Origin: Rubricella aquisinus | Lineage (GTDB): Bacteria > Pseudomonadota > Alphaproteobacteria > Rhodobacterales > Rhodobacteraceae | Assembly (NCBI RefSeq): GCF_014199445.1 | Contig: NZ_JACIJS010000008.1 | Span: 1 to 64,000 of the forward strand | Reading direction: 5' to 3' | Length of the DNA stretch: 64,000 nt | In this document: positions 33,966-42,384 of the stretch, in pieces | How the letters are laid out: every line of letters starts with the position of its first letter | Numbering within the stretch: the stretch's first letter is position 1 | Program-made: the position numbers and the translations under genes | Notes under the pieces: generated by a model | Databases searched by the model: none | Seen by the model: the letters and a program-made list of their open reading frames with translations, nothing else | What the model was told of the DNA's origin: nothing

Positions 33966-34804
33966 ACGGTCAGCGGATGCGCCTTGGCCAAGCGGTCAAA
34001 GGCCATCAGATCGGCAATCAGCGCGGGCATCTGATCCACCGGGATCATGTTTGGCCCGTCAGATGGCGCGTTATCCGGGTCCTCATGGGTTTCAATGAAC
34101 ACGGCAGCGACACCAAGCGCCACGGCGGCCCGCGCCATCACTGGCGCAAATTCGCGTTGTCCCCCAGAGGAGCCGCCCTGCCCGCCGGGCTGCTGCACCG
34201 AATGGGTCGCGTCCATCACCACCGGATAGCCCGTGCGCGCCATTGTGGGCAGGCTGCGCATATCCGCCACGAGGGTGTTATAGCCAAAGCTGGTGCCGCG
34301 CTCACACAGCATGATGTTTTCATTGCCGGTGCTGGCCAGTTTCGCCGCAACATTCGTCATGTCCCATGGCGCGAGGAATTGCCCCTTTTTGATATTGATC
34401 GCGCGGCCCGTTTTCCCGGCGGCAAGCAGAAGGTCGGTCTGACGGCATAGAAAAGCGGGGATTTGCAGCACGTCCACGACTTCCCCCACGGTGGCGCATT
34501 GCGCCTCCGTATGGACATCGGTGATCACGGGGCAGCCGAGCGCGTCGCGCACATCGGCCAGAATGCGCAAGCCTTCGTCCATCCCGATGCCGCGCTTTCC
34601 GCTCAGGGAGGTGCGGTTCGCCTTGTCGAAACTGCCCTTGAAGATGAAGCCCGCCCCCTCTGCCACGCAGGCTTTTTGAACCTGCTCGGCCAGCATCAGG
34701 GCGTGATCGCGGCTTTCCAACTGGCATGGCCCCGCGATCAATGTCAGCGGGCGGTCATTCGCGATGGTCAGATCGCCAAGGGCGATGGTGCGGGCAGATG
34801 CCAT
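33962..34804 (-). CDS. kdsA: 3-deoxy-8-phosphooctulonate synthase (Kdo-8-phosphate synthase)
   Basis: Condenses phosphoenolpyruvate and arabinose-5-phosphate to Kdo-8-phosphate, a precursor of lipopolysaccharide core and of capsule linkers. The 280-residue protein carries the family hallmarks: LIAGPCQLESRDHA, FKGSFDKANRTS, a catalytic-site DVHTEAQ, and VMDATHSVQQPG. It stands next to capsule export genes kpsE and kpsT on the same strand with a 23-bp gap, which hints at Kdo supply for a capsule glycolipid anchor. Confidence 0.96.
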   Translation of the reverse strand: MASARTIALGDLTIANDRPLTLIAGPCQLESRDHALMLAEQVQKACVAEGAGFIFKGSFDKANRTSLSGKRGIGMDEGLRILADVRDALGCPVITDVHTEAQCATVGEVVDVLQIPAFLCRQTDLLLAAGKTGRAINIKKGQFLAPWDMTNVAAKLASTGNENIMLCERGTSFGYNTLVADMRSLPTMARTGYPVVMDATHSVQQPGGQGGSSGGQREFAPVMARAAVALGVAAVFIETHEDPDNAPSDGPNMIPVDQMPALIADLMAFDRLAKAHPLTV

Positions 34805-34827
34805 GAAAAATGTCCTCTCAGTGCCGG

Positions 34828-36402
34828 TCAGGTCGTGGTGCCGTAGGCCATCTGTTCGCGCAGGATGGAGATGGTCAGCGATGCCATCATGTAGATGGCG
34901 AAAAAGATCACGAAAGCCAAGGCCGTGTATTCAAACTTGCGCGGATAGCTGGCCACTTGCGGCTCCACCGGGTTGACCACCATCGACAGATAGAGCGCCT
35001 GTTGATTGGCCTCCTGCCGGGCGATTTCGCGGCTTTGAATGGCTCCGGTCAGGATCACGCGGGCAAGTTCGGCATTGGCCTGCGCGCGCTCCAACTCCGC
35101 CCCCTGCCGGGCCAGCGATGTCTGCTCTGCCGATGCGTTCACGATCCGCGCGCGCTGCTCCGCGATGGAGGTTTCGATCCGCGCGATTTCATTTTCGACG
35201 ATGCGGACCTGCGCCGCATTTGGCCGTGTGTTGTCATTGAGCGCGGCAAGCTCCAGCCGCTTTTCCTCCAACATCGCGGTGAGAGAGGAGATGGTCGATT
35301 GCACGAGGCTCAATTCGATTTCCGCACTGAAAATGCCCTGTGCCTCCTGCAATTGCAAAACCCGCTCTTCGGCCTCATCAAGCGCGCGGCGCGCATCCTC
35401 CACTGCCTCTTCGGTGGTGCGCAGCGCATCGGCACGGTTGCGGTCGGACATTTGCGCGACGCGGAATTCGGCCAATTCGATCAGCCGCAGCGACATGGCC
35501 GAGGACAGCTCGGGATTGGGCGCGATGACCTCCAGCCGGATAATGCCCTCCGTCGTGTCAAACCCGACCAGAACCCGGTCCCGATAGATGCTGTAGATGT
35601 CACTCTCAGACGCATCGGCCGCAAGGCGCTGGATCGGGTCGATCCGGGGATCCGAATAGGCGTCGATCACATCCAGATCGGAATCGAGAATGCGCATCGC
35701 CTCCAGCGACACCAGAAAATCCTGCACCGCGATGGATTCGCGCGACGTGGCAAAACTGGTGCCCGTAAACAATCCCCCCCCGCCCAGCGCCGCCGGGCCA
35801 GAGGCGCGCTCGATCACAAAGGCGGATTTGGAGGAATAGAGCGGCGTTGCGTGATTATAAAAGAAATTGCCCACCAGAAATGTCGGCAGCGCGATGAAAA
35901 ACGCGAGCCTGAGCCATAACAGCATCCAGCGGCGGCGGCGGCGTTTGACGAGATCGCGCTGAATCTCGGCAATCTCTGCTTCCCGCTCCTCCTCCGTGAA
36001 GGTGTAGGGCATGCTTTTCTTCGGCTCAGTCTTGGCCGGCGAGGTCTGTTTGTGCGGCACAAGGAATTGTTTGGTCTCGCTGCGTTTGGGCGGATCGTCT
36101 TGATCCTGCGCATCGCTGACCTCTTCCATCGCGCGCGCGCTTTGCCGGGCGGCGGCCATCACATCGCGTCGGCGTTTGGGCCGGGTCGCGGCGATTTCGT
36201 CCTGTTTGGCGGCTTTTTCCTCGGGCGTGAGGTTTTCCTCCTCCGCCTCGGCCTTCGCACGCTCCGCCTCCATCGCCAGCCGTCGGGCACGGCGGCGCTC
36301 ACGGCGCGTCATCGGGGGCGTTTCCGGTTGCGTTTCCTCCTGCGGGGGATCGGCTTCGGGTGTTTGCCCCTGATCAGGTTTTTTAGTCGAATCGTCGGTC
36401 AT
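34828..36402 (-). CDS. kpsE: Capsule polysaccharide export inner-membrane protein (KpsE/CtrB-like) with long N-terminal tail
   Basis: Polysaccharide co-polymerase type protein of 524 residues that spans the periplasm in ABC-dependent capsule export. From about residue 160, the typical order follows: a membrane segment (MLLWLRLAFFIALPTFLVGN), YSSKSAFVIER, a long coiled coil (about 330-450), and a C-terminal membrane segment after VEPQVASYPRKFEY. The first 155 residues are an unusual, highly charged Arg/Lys/Glu-rich cytoplasmic tail. The start at 36402 overlaps the kpsT end by 20 bases. No kpsM or kpsD is adjacent. Confidence 0.85.
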   Translation of the reverse strand: MTDDSTKKPDQGQTPEADPPQEETQPETPPMTRRERRRARRLAMEAERAKAEAEEENLTPEEKAAKQDEIAATRPKRRRDVMAAARQSARAMEEVSDAQDQDDPPKRSETKQFLVPHKQTSPAKTEPKKSMPYTFTEEEREAEIAEIQRDLVKRRRRRWMLLWLRLAFFIALPTFLVGNFFYNHATPLYSSKSAFVIERASGPAALGGGGLFTGTSFATSRESIAVQDFLVSLEAMRILDSDLDVIDAYSDPRIDPIQRLAADASESDIYSIYRDRVLVGFDTTEGIIRLEVIAPNPELSSAMSLRLIELAEFRVAQMSDRNRADALRTTEEAVEDARRALDEAEERVLQLQEAQGIFSAEIELSLVQSTISSLTAMLEEKRLELAALNDNTRPNAAQVRIVENEIARIETSIAEQRARIVNASAEQTSLARQGAELERAQANAELARVILTGAIQSREIARQEANQQALYLSMVVNPVEPQVASYPRKFEYTALAFVIFFAIYMMASLTISILREQMAYGTTT

Positions 36403-37045
36403 ATTCGTACATCTGGCTTGCCTCTTCGAGCGTGTCGAAGAAATACAGCCTCCCATTGCGCAGCACTGCGGCACTCTCACAGAACCTACGCAATTGTTGC
36501 GGATTATGCGAGACCATCACAAGGGTCGCGTGTTCCAGCCGCTGACGCAGGATCGCCCCGGCCTTTTGTACAAACTCGGCGGAGGCCGTGGTGGGCATGC
36601 CCTCATCCACCAGAAAGATGTCGAATTCCAGCGATAGCATCAGCGATAGCGACAGACGCCCCGACATGCCGGACGAATAGGTGCTGGTCGGCTGGTCGAA
36701 ATATTCGTCGATATCGCAGAGCCACCGGCAGAATGCCTCCACATAATCTGGATCAACGCCATAGAACCGCGCGGCGAAACGTGCATTCTCCGCCCCGGAC
36801 AGGCCCGTATCCATCACCCCCGTGAACCCCATCGGGAACGAGATGCGGGAGGTGCGCAAAATCTGCCCCTCATCCGGCTTGATCAGCCCGGCCATCATTG
36901 AGATCAGCGTGGATTTGCCGGTGCCATTGGGCGCAAGGATGCCCAAGGATTTGCCCAGCGTCACCCGGAACGACGCCCGATCGAGGATCACCTTGCGGCG
37001 CTCCCCGGTCCAGAACGATTTGCTCACATTGCGAAACTCGATCAT
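36383..37045 (-). CDS. kpsT: Capsule polysaccharide export ATP-binding protein
   Basis: ATPase of the KpsMT-type exporter, 220 residues, the usual KpsT length. The N-terminal MIEFRNVSKSFWTGERRKVIL, Walker A LAPNGTGKST, the family-specific degenerate signature YSSGMSGRLSLSL and Walker B FDIFLVDEGMPTTAS distinguish it from general ABC importers. It works with a KpsM permease, which is not encoded nearby, and with the downstream KpsE-like protein whose reading frame it overlaps by 20 bases. Confidence 0.9.
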   Translation of the reverse strand: MIEFRNVSKSFWTGERRKVILDRASFRVTLGKSLGILAPNGTGKSTLISMMAGLIKPDEGQILRTSRISFPMGFTGVMDTGLSGAENARFAARFYGVDPDYVEAFCRWLCDIDEYFDQPTSTYSSGMSGRLSLSLMLSLEFDIFLVDEGMPTTASAEFVQKAGAILRQRLEHATLVMVSHNPQQLRRFCESAAVLRNGRLYFFDTLEEASQMYEYDRRFD

Positions 37046-37126
37046 GCGCTGCTCATTTGCCCCAAATGCATGTGCCCGCTATTTGCGCACAGATATGTGG
37101 CGTGAAAAGGGTAAACAGCGCATGAA

Positions 37127-37146
37127 CGCGGCGGAAATCCGCCGCG
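37127..37146 (-). terminator. Terminator-like hairpin downstream of nhaA
   Basis: CGCGGCGG pairs perfectly with CCGCCGCG around AAAT, 12 bases after the nhaA stop codon. The U tract is very short, so termination strength is uncertain. Confidence 0.5.
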
Positions 37147-37157
37147 CCCTGCTGATT

Positions 37158-38405
37158 TTACAGCTCTCGCTTCTGCACGCGCAGCATTTTGCCCGCGATA
37201 AAGGCAAGGATCGCCGCGCCGAAGCTAAAGAGCGCACCCATCTTCGCCGCGTCCTGCACCGCCCCACCTTCAAAGGCGACACCCGCCACGAACAGCGACA
37301 CGGTAAAGCCGATCCCGGCCACAGTGCCCAGCACGAACAGGTCCGCAACCCGCATCCCATCCGGCAGGCCAAGCCCCATGGGCCGCGCCGCCAGCCACCC
37401 CATGAACAGGATGCCAAAGGGCTTGCCGATAAAGAGACCAGCCAGCACGAGCCACGTCGCATCGCCAATGGCCGACAGGGCAATGCCCGCATTCGCCAGA
37501 CCAAACATGAACAGGATCACCTCAACCGGGGATTTCAGCGCATGCTCCAGCGTGTTGAGCATGTCATGCAGATGCGTCTCCGCCTCGGAAAAGATGCCAA
37601 AGGCGCGGTCCGCATGGGGAATGATCGGGATCACTGGCAAAAGGCCCAGCGCCGGGTGGATGCCCGCGCGCATGAAACCATACCAGCTGACACAGCCCGC
37701 AACGATATAGGGCAAGCCGCCCAGCGCTTTGCGCACGGCAGTGGAATTCGGGCGATCCTGCTTGCCGCGATCCAGCCGCCGCGGCAGCCAGTTGAACAGC
37801 ACGAACACGGCAAAGGCGACGCCAAAGGACATCAGCAGCCATTCCGGTGCCAGATCGCCAGTGGGATAGAAGATCGCCAGAATGATCAGGCCCGCCGCGT
37901 CATCCGCAATCGCCAGCAACAGCAGGAACCCGACCGCCGGATGCCCCGCACCAAACACCAGCCGCCCAACAAGATAGGAGAACGCGATATCGGTCGCCGT
38001 CGGCACGGCCCAGCCGTTTTGCACCGCGCTGAACGTGTCCGACCCCATCAGGAGCGCAAGGCCAAGGTAAACCGCAATCGGGCCAAACATCCCGCCGGAG
38101 GTCGCGATCAGCGGGGTCAGGGATTTCTTGCCACGCAGCGACCCGTCCTTGAGGATCACCGCTTCCCAAACCTCCTTACCCGCGATGGCAAAGAACAGCG
38201 CCATCAGCACGTCATTGATCAGATAATGCAGCGTCAGCGTGCGATGCCCGTCATGCAGATGACCAATCGGCGCGTGATCCCACAGGGTCAATTCGATCAG
38301 ATGGTGATAGCTCGCGTAATCGGTATTCGCCCAGATCAGCGCAATCAGCGCCCCAGCAATCAAGAGGATGGAATACTCACTGAGGAAGTTCCAGACGCGG
38401 TACAT
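37158..38405 (-). CDS. nhaA: Na+/H+ antiporter NhaA
   Basis: Electrogenic exchanger that expels Na+ for protons, for salt and alkaline pH tolerance, consistent with a marine-type lifestyle. The 415-residue polytopic protein has the ion-binding Asp pair (about D168/D169 in LLLAIADDAAGL), the VPTATDIAFSYLVG helix, and FFAIAGKEVWEAV. Standard length for the family is 390-420. It is a single-gene unit with a hairpin behind it. Confidence 0.95.
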   Translation of the reverse strand: MYRVWNFLSEYSILLIAGALIALIWANTDYASYHHLIELTLWDHAPIGHLHDGHRTLTLHYLINDVLMALFFAIAGKEVWEAVILKDGSLRGKKSLTPLIATSGGMFGPIAVYLGLALLMGSDTFSAVQNGWAVPTATDIAFSYLVGRLVFGAGHPAVGFLLLLAIADDAAGLIILAIFYPTGDLAPEWLLMSFGVAFAVFVLFNWLPRRLDRGKQDRPNSTAVRKALGGLPYIVAGCVSWYGFMRAGIHPALGLLPVIPIIPHADRAFGIFSEAETHLHDMLNTLEHALKSPVEVILFMFGLANAGIALSAIGDATWLVLAGLFIGKPFGILFMGWLAARPMGLGLPDGMRVADLFVLGTVAGIGFTVSLFVAGVAFEGGAVQDAAKMGALFSFGAAILAFIAGKMLRVQKREL

Positions 38406-38514
38406 GAGCGGTCCCTTTCGAGGATGGGCGGGGTTTGCGCCTTATTTGACAAAAGCCCGCAGGGTTGCAACCCATTCTACAGGCTGCATTCGTATATAGT
38501 GGCAAAAGGGTATC

Positions 38515-39153
38515 ATGGCGCAACCTATCAGAGTGATCGAAAAAATTTCGCAAGAGGTGCGGGCGTGCCGTTTATGTGCCGACCGGTTTGCCCTGACGGC
38601 GACCGCCCATACGCCGCGTCCGGTGCTGCGCGCGGGTGCGCAGGCGCGGATTTTGATCTGCGGACAGGCCCCCGGCGCGCGGGTCCATGCCAGTGGTTTG
38701 CCGTTCGACGATCCGTCCGGGGATCGGCTGCGCGGGTGGCTTGGTGTGGACCGCGCGGCCTTTTATGACACAACCAGCTTTGCGATTGTGCCGATGGCGT
38801 TTTGCTTTCCGGGCTATGACGCGAAAGGGGCGGATCTGCCGCCGCCACCGATCTGTGCGGCGACATGGCGGGAGGAGGTTCTGTCGGCTTTGCCGAATAT
38901 CCGGCTGACACTGCTTATTGGCGGCTATGCCCAGCGCTGGCATTTGGGGGCCGCTGCCAAAGGGGGCGTGACCCGAACCGTCGCCGGGTGGCGCGATCAT
39001 GCGCCTGCCCTGTTTCCGCTGCCCCATCCCAGTTGGCGCAACACCGGATGGCTGAAACGCAACCCGTGGTTTGAGGCTGATGTGCTGCCCGCCCTGCGCG
39101 CGGCGGTCCGTGCCTGCGACGGCGCGCCCCTTGCCGATCCGCCTGCCCCGTGA
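38515..39153 (+). CDS. Uracil-DNA glycosylase superfamily protein
   Basis: 212 residues with the UDG-superfamily pattern: a Cys pair near the N-terminus (CRLCADRF), the uracil-pocket motif GQAPGARVHASGLPFDDPSGDRLRGWL, a central TSFAIVPMAFCFPG, and the C-terminal HPSWRN loop. The arrangement resembles the broad uracil-DNA-glycosylase-like group, not classical Ung (no GQDPYH). It may excise uracil or related lesions, but that has to be taken as a superfamily inference. It is followed 12 bases later by an SseB-like gene. Confidence 0.85.
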   Translation: MAQPIRVIEKISQEVRACRLCADRFALTATAHTPRPVLRAGAQARILICGQAPGARVHASGLPFDDPSGDRLRGWLGVDRAAFYDTTSFAIVPMAFCFPGYDAKGADLPPPPICAATWREEVLSALPNIRLTLLIGGYAQRWHLGAAAKGGVTRTVAGWRDHAPALFPLPHPSWRNTGWLKRNPWFEADVLPALRAAVRACDGAPLADPPAP

Positions 39154-39165
39154 GATGTCAGGCCC

Positions 39166-39942
39166 ATGCAGACACCGATTGATATCGCCCTTCTCAAGAT
39201 GACCGACGCGCCCGACGATGACGCCGCACGGCTCCAATTCTATGAGCGTGTGGCCGATGCGGAACTGTTCCTTGTGCTGGAAGAAGAGCCGGCGACCGAC
39301 CGGATCGCGCCACTGGTGCTCGACACCAGCGAAGCGCGGTTGATCCTCGCCTTTGACAGCGAGGACCGGATGACGGCCTTCATGTCAAAGATCACGCCCT
39401 ATGCGGCCCTGTCCGGGCGGCGGATCGCCACGATGCTCGCCGGTCAGGGGATCGGGCTGGCTCTGAACCTCGGCACGGAGGGCGAAACGGTGATCGCGCC
39501 CGACACAATCGACTGGATGCAAGAGGTGCTCCGGGATGTGGCGCAGGTGCATGAGAACCGGATCAGCGAAGTCTCCGCTCCCGGCGCGCTGCCCGAGGCG
39601 CTGCTGACAGCCCTCGACCGGAAGCTGGGGAATATGGCGGGCCTCGCGGAGGCGGCGCTGCTTGGCTCCGTGGCCTATGGGGACGGCTCGCGCAGCCACT
39701 TGTTGGCTTTTATCGGGACGGTGGAAGGCGCGCAGGACAGCATCGCCGATGCGGTCGGTGAGGCGCTGAGACTGTCGGGGATCGAGGCTGGGATGCTGGA
39801 CGTGGCGTTCTTGCACCCGGATGCGCCGGTGGCCCGGAGCCTTGGGCGTGTGGCATTGCGCTTCGACCTACCACTCCCGCCAGAACCGGAGGTCAGTGCC
39901 CCCCCTGGCTCCAACCCGGATCAACCGCCCCGCTTGAAGTAA
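39166..39942 (+). CDS. SseB-family protein
   Basis: 258-residue predicted cytoplasmic protein without membrane segments. The first 110 residues (including DAELFLVLEEEP, SEDRMTAFM and MLAGQGIGLALNLG) follow the SseB N-terminal domain pattern, and the rest resembles the SseB C-terminal domain. Molecular function is unknown in this family. It is probably co-transcribed with the UDG-like gene. Immediately after its stop comes the 42-bp inverted repeat that bounds the structured element at 39947-40348. Confidence 0.75.
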   Translation: MQTPIDIALLKMTDAPDDDAARLQFYERVADAELFLVLEEEPATDRIAPLVLDTSEARLILAFDSEDRMTAFMSKITPYAALSGRRIATMLAGQGIGLALNLGTEGETVIAPDTIDWMQEVLRDVAQVHENRISEVSAPGALPEALLTALDRKLGNMAGLAEAALLGSVAYGDGSRSHLLAFIGTVEGAQDSIADAVGEALRLSGIEAGMLDVAFLHPDAPVARSLGRVALRFDLPLPPEPEVSAPPGSNPDQPPRLK

Positions 39943-39946
39943 AGCG

Positions 39947-40348
39947 CTCCCGCCCGTCGTTCGGTCGCTAACGCTCCCTCCTCCCGTTGGGGTGAGGGCG
40001 AAAGACAAACGCTGCGGGGCAGCGTTTGCGCCCGAACGCGTGGAATGGAATGGAGCGCCGGGAAAGGCCGCCCGCTTGCGCGGGCGGGTGCCTCCGGCGG
40101 GGTATATTTGAAGAAAGTGAATTGGACTTGGTGTGGCAAAAGCAGCCCCCGCGATTCGGCCGTGGGTCAAGGTCCGAGGAACGAGCGGCCTTGACGCGCG
40201 GGCGAATCGTGACACCCAAAATTGAACGGGTGATTTGAGGAACACACCTGTTCCTCAAACACCTCATGACAGGCGAAGCCCCAGCGCCGAAGGCGCTGCC
40301 GGGCCAAACGGGAGGAGGGAGCGGCAGCGACCGAACGACGGGCGGGAG
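39947..40348. repeat. 402-bp intergenic element bounded by 42-bp inverted repeats
   Basis: The 39947-39988 sequence (CTCCCGCCCGTCGTTCGGTC at its edge) recurs as reverse complement at 40307-40348 with two mismatches. The arms abut the stops of the convergent SseB-like and ABC-exporter genes. Between them lie a hairpin at 40008-40032, the GCCTCCGGCGGG motif at 40090-40101, and the structured 164-bp repeat. No convincing reading frame is present. This is the whole content of the 411-bp gap. Confidence 0.8.
40141..40304. repeat. Dispersed structured repeat, copy A
   Basis: About 164 bp closely matching 63188-63350; the first 70 bases are identical. It can fold into three consecutive hairpins: long arms at 40152-40172 and 40189-40209, a perfect 11-bp stem at 40234-40259 (TTTGAGGAACA/TGTTCCTCAAA), and CAGCGCC-GAA-GGCGCTG. 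Differences between the copies fall mainly in the linker and loops. Confidence 0.85.
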
Positions 40349-40353
40349 AGCAC

Positions 40354-42195
40354 CTATTCCGCGGCGTCCACCCCGATGAAGCCGCCCGATTGGCGGTGCC
40401 AGAAAGAGGCGTAGAGACCGTTTTGCTCAAGAAGCGCGCCATGCGTTCCGTCCTCCACGATCCGCCCTTCATCCAGCACGATGATCCGATCGAGCGCTGC
40501 GATCGTTGACAGGCGGTGGGCAATTGCGATCACCGTTTTGTCGCGCATCATGTCGTTGAGCGCCTCTTGAATAGCGGCCTCGACTTCCGAATCGAGGGCG
40601 CTTGTCGCTTCATCCAGTACGAGGATCGGTGCGTCCTTCAGCACCACGCGGGACAGCGCGATGCGTTGGCGCTGCCCGCCAGAGAGCTTCACCCCGCGTT
40701 CACCGACCTGCGCGTCATAGCCGCGATTGCCGTTCCGGTCCTCCAGATCGAGGATGAAGTCATGGGCCTTGACCCGTCGCGCCGCTGCGATCATCCGCTC
40801 CTCGCTTGCGCTCGGGTCCGCATAAAGGATGTTGTCGCGCACGGTCCGGTGCAAAAGCGATGTGTCCTGCGTCACCATGCCGATGGCGCGGCGCAGGCTG
40901 TCCTGACTGACAGACGCGATATCCTGACCGTCGATCTCGATCCGCCCCTGTTCGGGATCGTGAAAGCGCAGGATCAGGTTCACGAGCGTGGATTTCCCCG
41001 CCCCCGACCGGCCCACAAGCCCGACGCGCTGGCCCGCAGGGATGTGAAGGCTCACGTCATTCAGCCCGCCCGATTGCCGCCCGTAATGGTGAGAGACGCC
41101 ATTGATCCGGATCTCTCCCCCTGTGACGGCCAATGCGGGTGCTGCTTCCTGATCCAGAAGGTCGATGGGCTGGGCAATCGTCTCCATCCCCTCACGGATC
41201 ACGCCAAGGTTCTGGAACAGGGACGACAACGCCCACATGATCCAGCCGGTCATCGCATTGAGCCGCAACACCAGTGCAGAGGCCGCCGCGACGATCCCGA
41301 TGGTTGCCTCCCCGTTTTGCCACAACAGCAGCGACCAGCCGATCACGGACACCACCAGAAAACCGTTAACCAGCACCAGCCCCAGTTCCATCTGCGTCAC
41401 GATCCGCATCTGACGGGCGAACGTGGCGCGCCCGGCCTCGATCGCCTCCTTGGCGAAGGCCTCCTCGGCTTCGGCATGGGAAAAGAGTTTCACCGTCTGG
41501 ATATTGCTATACGCGTCCACGATCCGCCCGGTGATGGTGGAGCGCGCGTCCGAAAACGCCTTGCTCGCCTCCCCGACACGCGGGATCGCCCAGCGCATCA
41601 ACAGCGCATAGGCCACCACCCAAATGGCAAGCGGGATCATCAGGCGCGGGTCGGTCCCGCCCAAAAGCACCATCGCACCGAGAAAATAGATGACCGAATA
41701 GACCAGCGCGTCAAACACCTGAAACGCGGCTTCGCCCATCGCGGGCGCGGTCTGCATCACCCGGTTCGCGATCCGGCCCGCAAAATCATTCTGGAACCAG
41801 CCGATAGACTGGCGCAGCACATGACGATGCGCCCGCCAGCGCACCAGCGTGCCGATATTGGGCATTAGCGCCTGGTTGAGGAACATCGCATCGACGATCT
41901 GCACAACCGGGCGGGCGAGCAGCACAAAAACGGTGATCAGCAGCAGTTCCGCCCCGTGGGCGGTGAAAAACGCCGCAGGCGTCGACCCTTCCAGCAGGTC
42001 CACCACACGGCCCGCGTAATGGATCAAACCAATCTCGACCAAAGCGACGCCCAGCGTGAACAGCGTCGCCCAAAACAGCACCCAGCGGAACGGTTTGAGA
42101 TGCGCGAGCATGAACGGCCACAGCCGATCCGGCGGCGTATCCTGATCGGGATAGGCCGCGAACGGGTCAACCATGCGTTCAAAATACCGAAACAT
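40354..42195 (-). CDS. ABC exporter, fused permease and ATPase (MsbA/multidrug type)
   Basis: Homodimeric type-IV exporter half-transporter of 613 residues: six hydrophobic segments in the first 340 residues, then an ATPase with Walker A GRSGAGKST, Q loop, signature LSGGQRQRIALSR, Walker B leading to DEATSALDSE, and the His switch AIAHRLSTI. The start at 42195 follows a leader typical of the Rhodobacterales family. The substrate (lipid, drug or peptide) cannot be told. It stands alone, its 3' end touching the inverted-repeat element. Confidence 0.9.
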   Translation of the reverse strand: MFRYFERMVDPFAAYPDQDTPPDRLWPFMLAHLKPFRWVLFWATLFTLGVALVEIGLIHYAGRVVDLLEGSTPAAFFTAHGAELLLITVFVLLARPVVQIVDAMFLNQALMPNIGTLVRWRAHRHVLRQSIGWFQNDFAGRIANRVMQTAPAMGEAAFQVFDALVYSVIYFLGAMVLLGGTDPRLMIPLAIWVVAYALLMRWAIPRVGEASKAFSDARSTITGRIVDAYSNIQTVKLFSHAEAEEAFAKEAIEAGRATFARQMRIVTQMELGLVLVNGFLVVSVIGWSLLLWQNGEATIGIVAAASALVLRLNAMTGWIMWALSSLFQNLGVIREGMETIAQPIDLLDQEAAPALAVTGGEIRINGVSHHYGRQSGGLNDVSLHIPAGQRVGLVGRSGAGKSTLVNLILRFHDPEQGRIEIDGQDIASVSQDSLRRAIGMVTQDTSLLHRTVRDNILYADPSASEERMIAAARRVKAHDFILDLEDRNGNRGYDAQVGERGVKLSGGQRQRIALSRVVLKDAPILVLDEATSALDSEVEAAIQEALNDMMRDKTVIAIAHRLSTIAALDRIIVLDEGRIVEDGTHGALLEQNGLYASFWHRQSGGFIGVDAAE

Positions 42196-42384
42196 CCGGG
42201 GGCCTTTATCCTGATCTCACCCCCCTATGTGAGGCCATGGAGGCCAATTCTCAAGGCGGGGCGTGGACATAGCTTGGGCGCGAGGCCGGCACGCATGTCG
42301 GTTTTTTTGCCGATGCGCCCTCTAATCCCTCGTTTTCGCGAAAAACTCAGGCTAAAAAGCGTCAGGAATATCAAGGAGCAGCCT

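Noticed and set aside
41956-42384. Upstream in-frame extension of hemF
   Set aside because: It overlaps the ABC exporter in antisense, whereas AAGGAG precedes the ATG at 42385 and the protein then has normal length.
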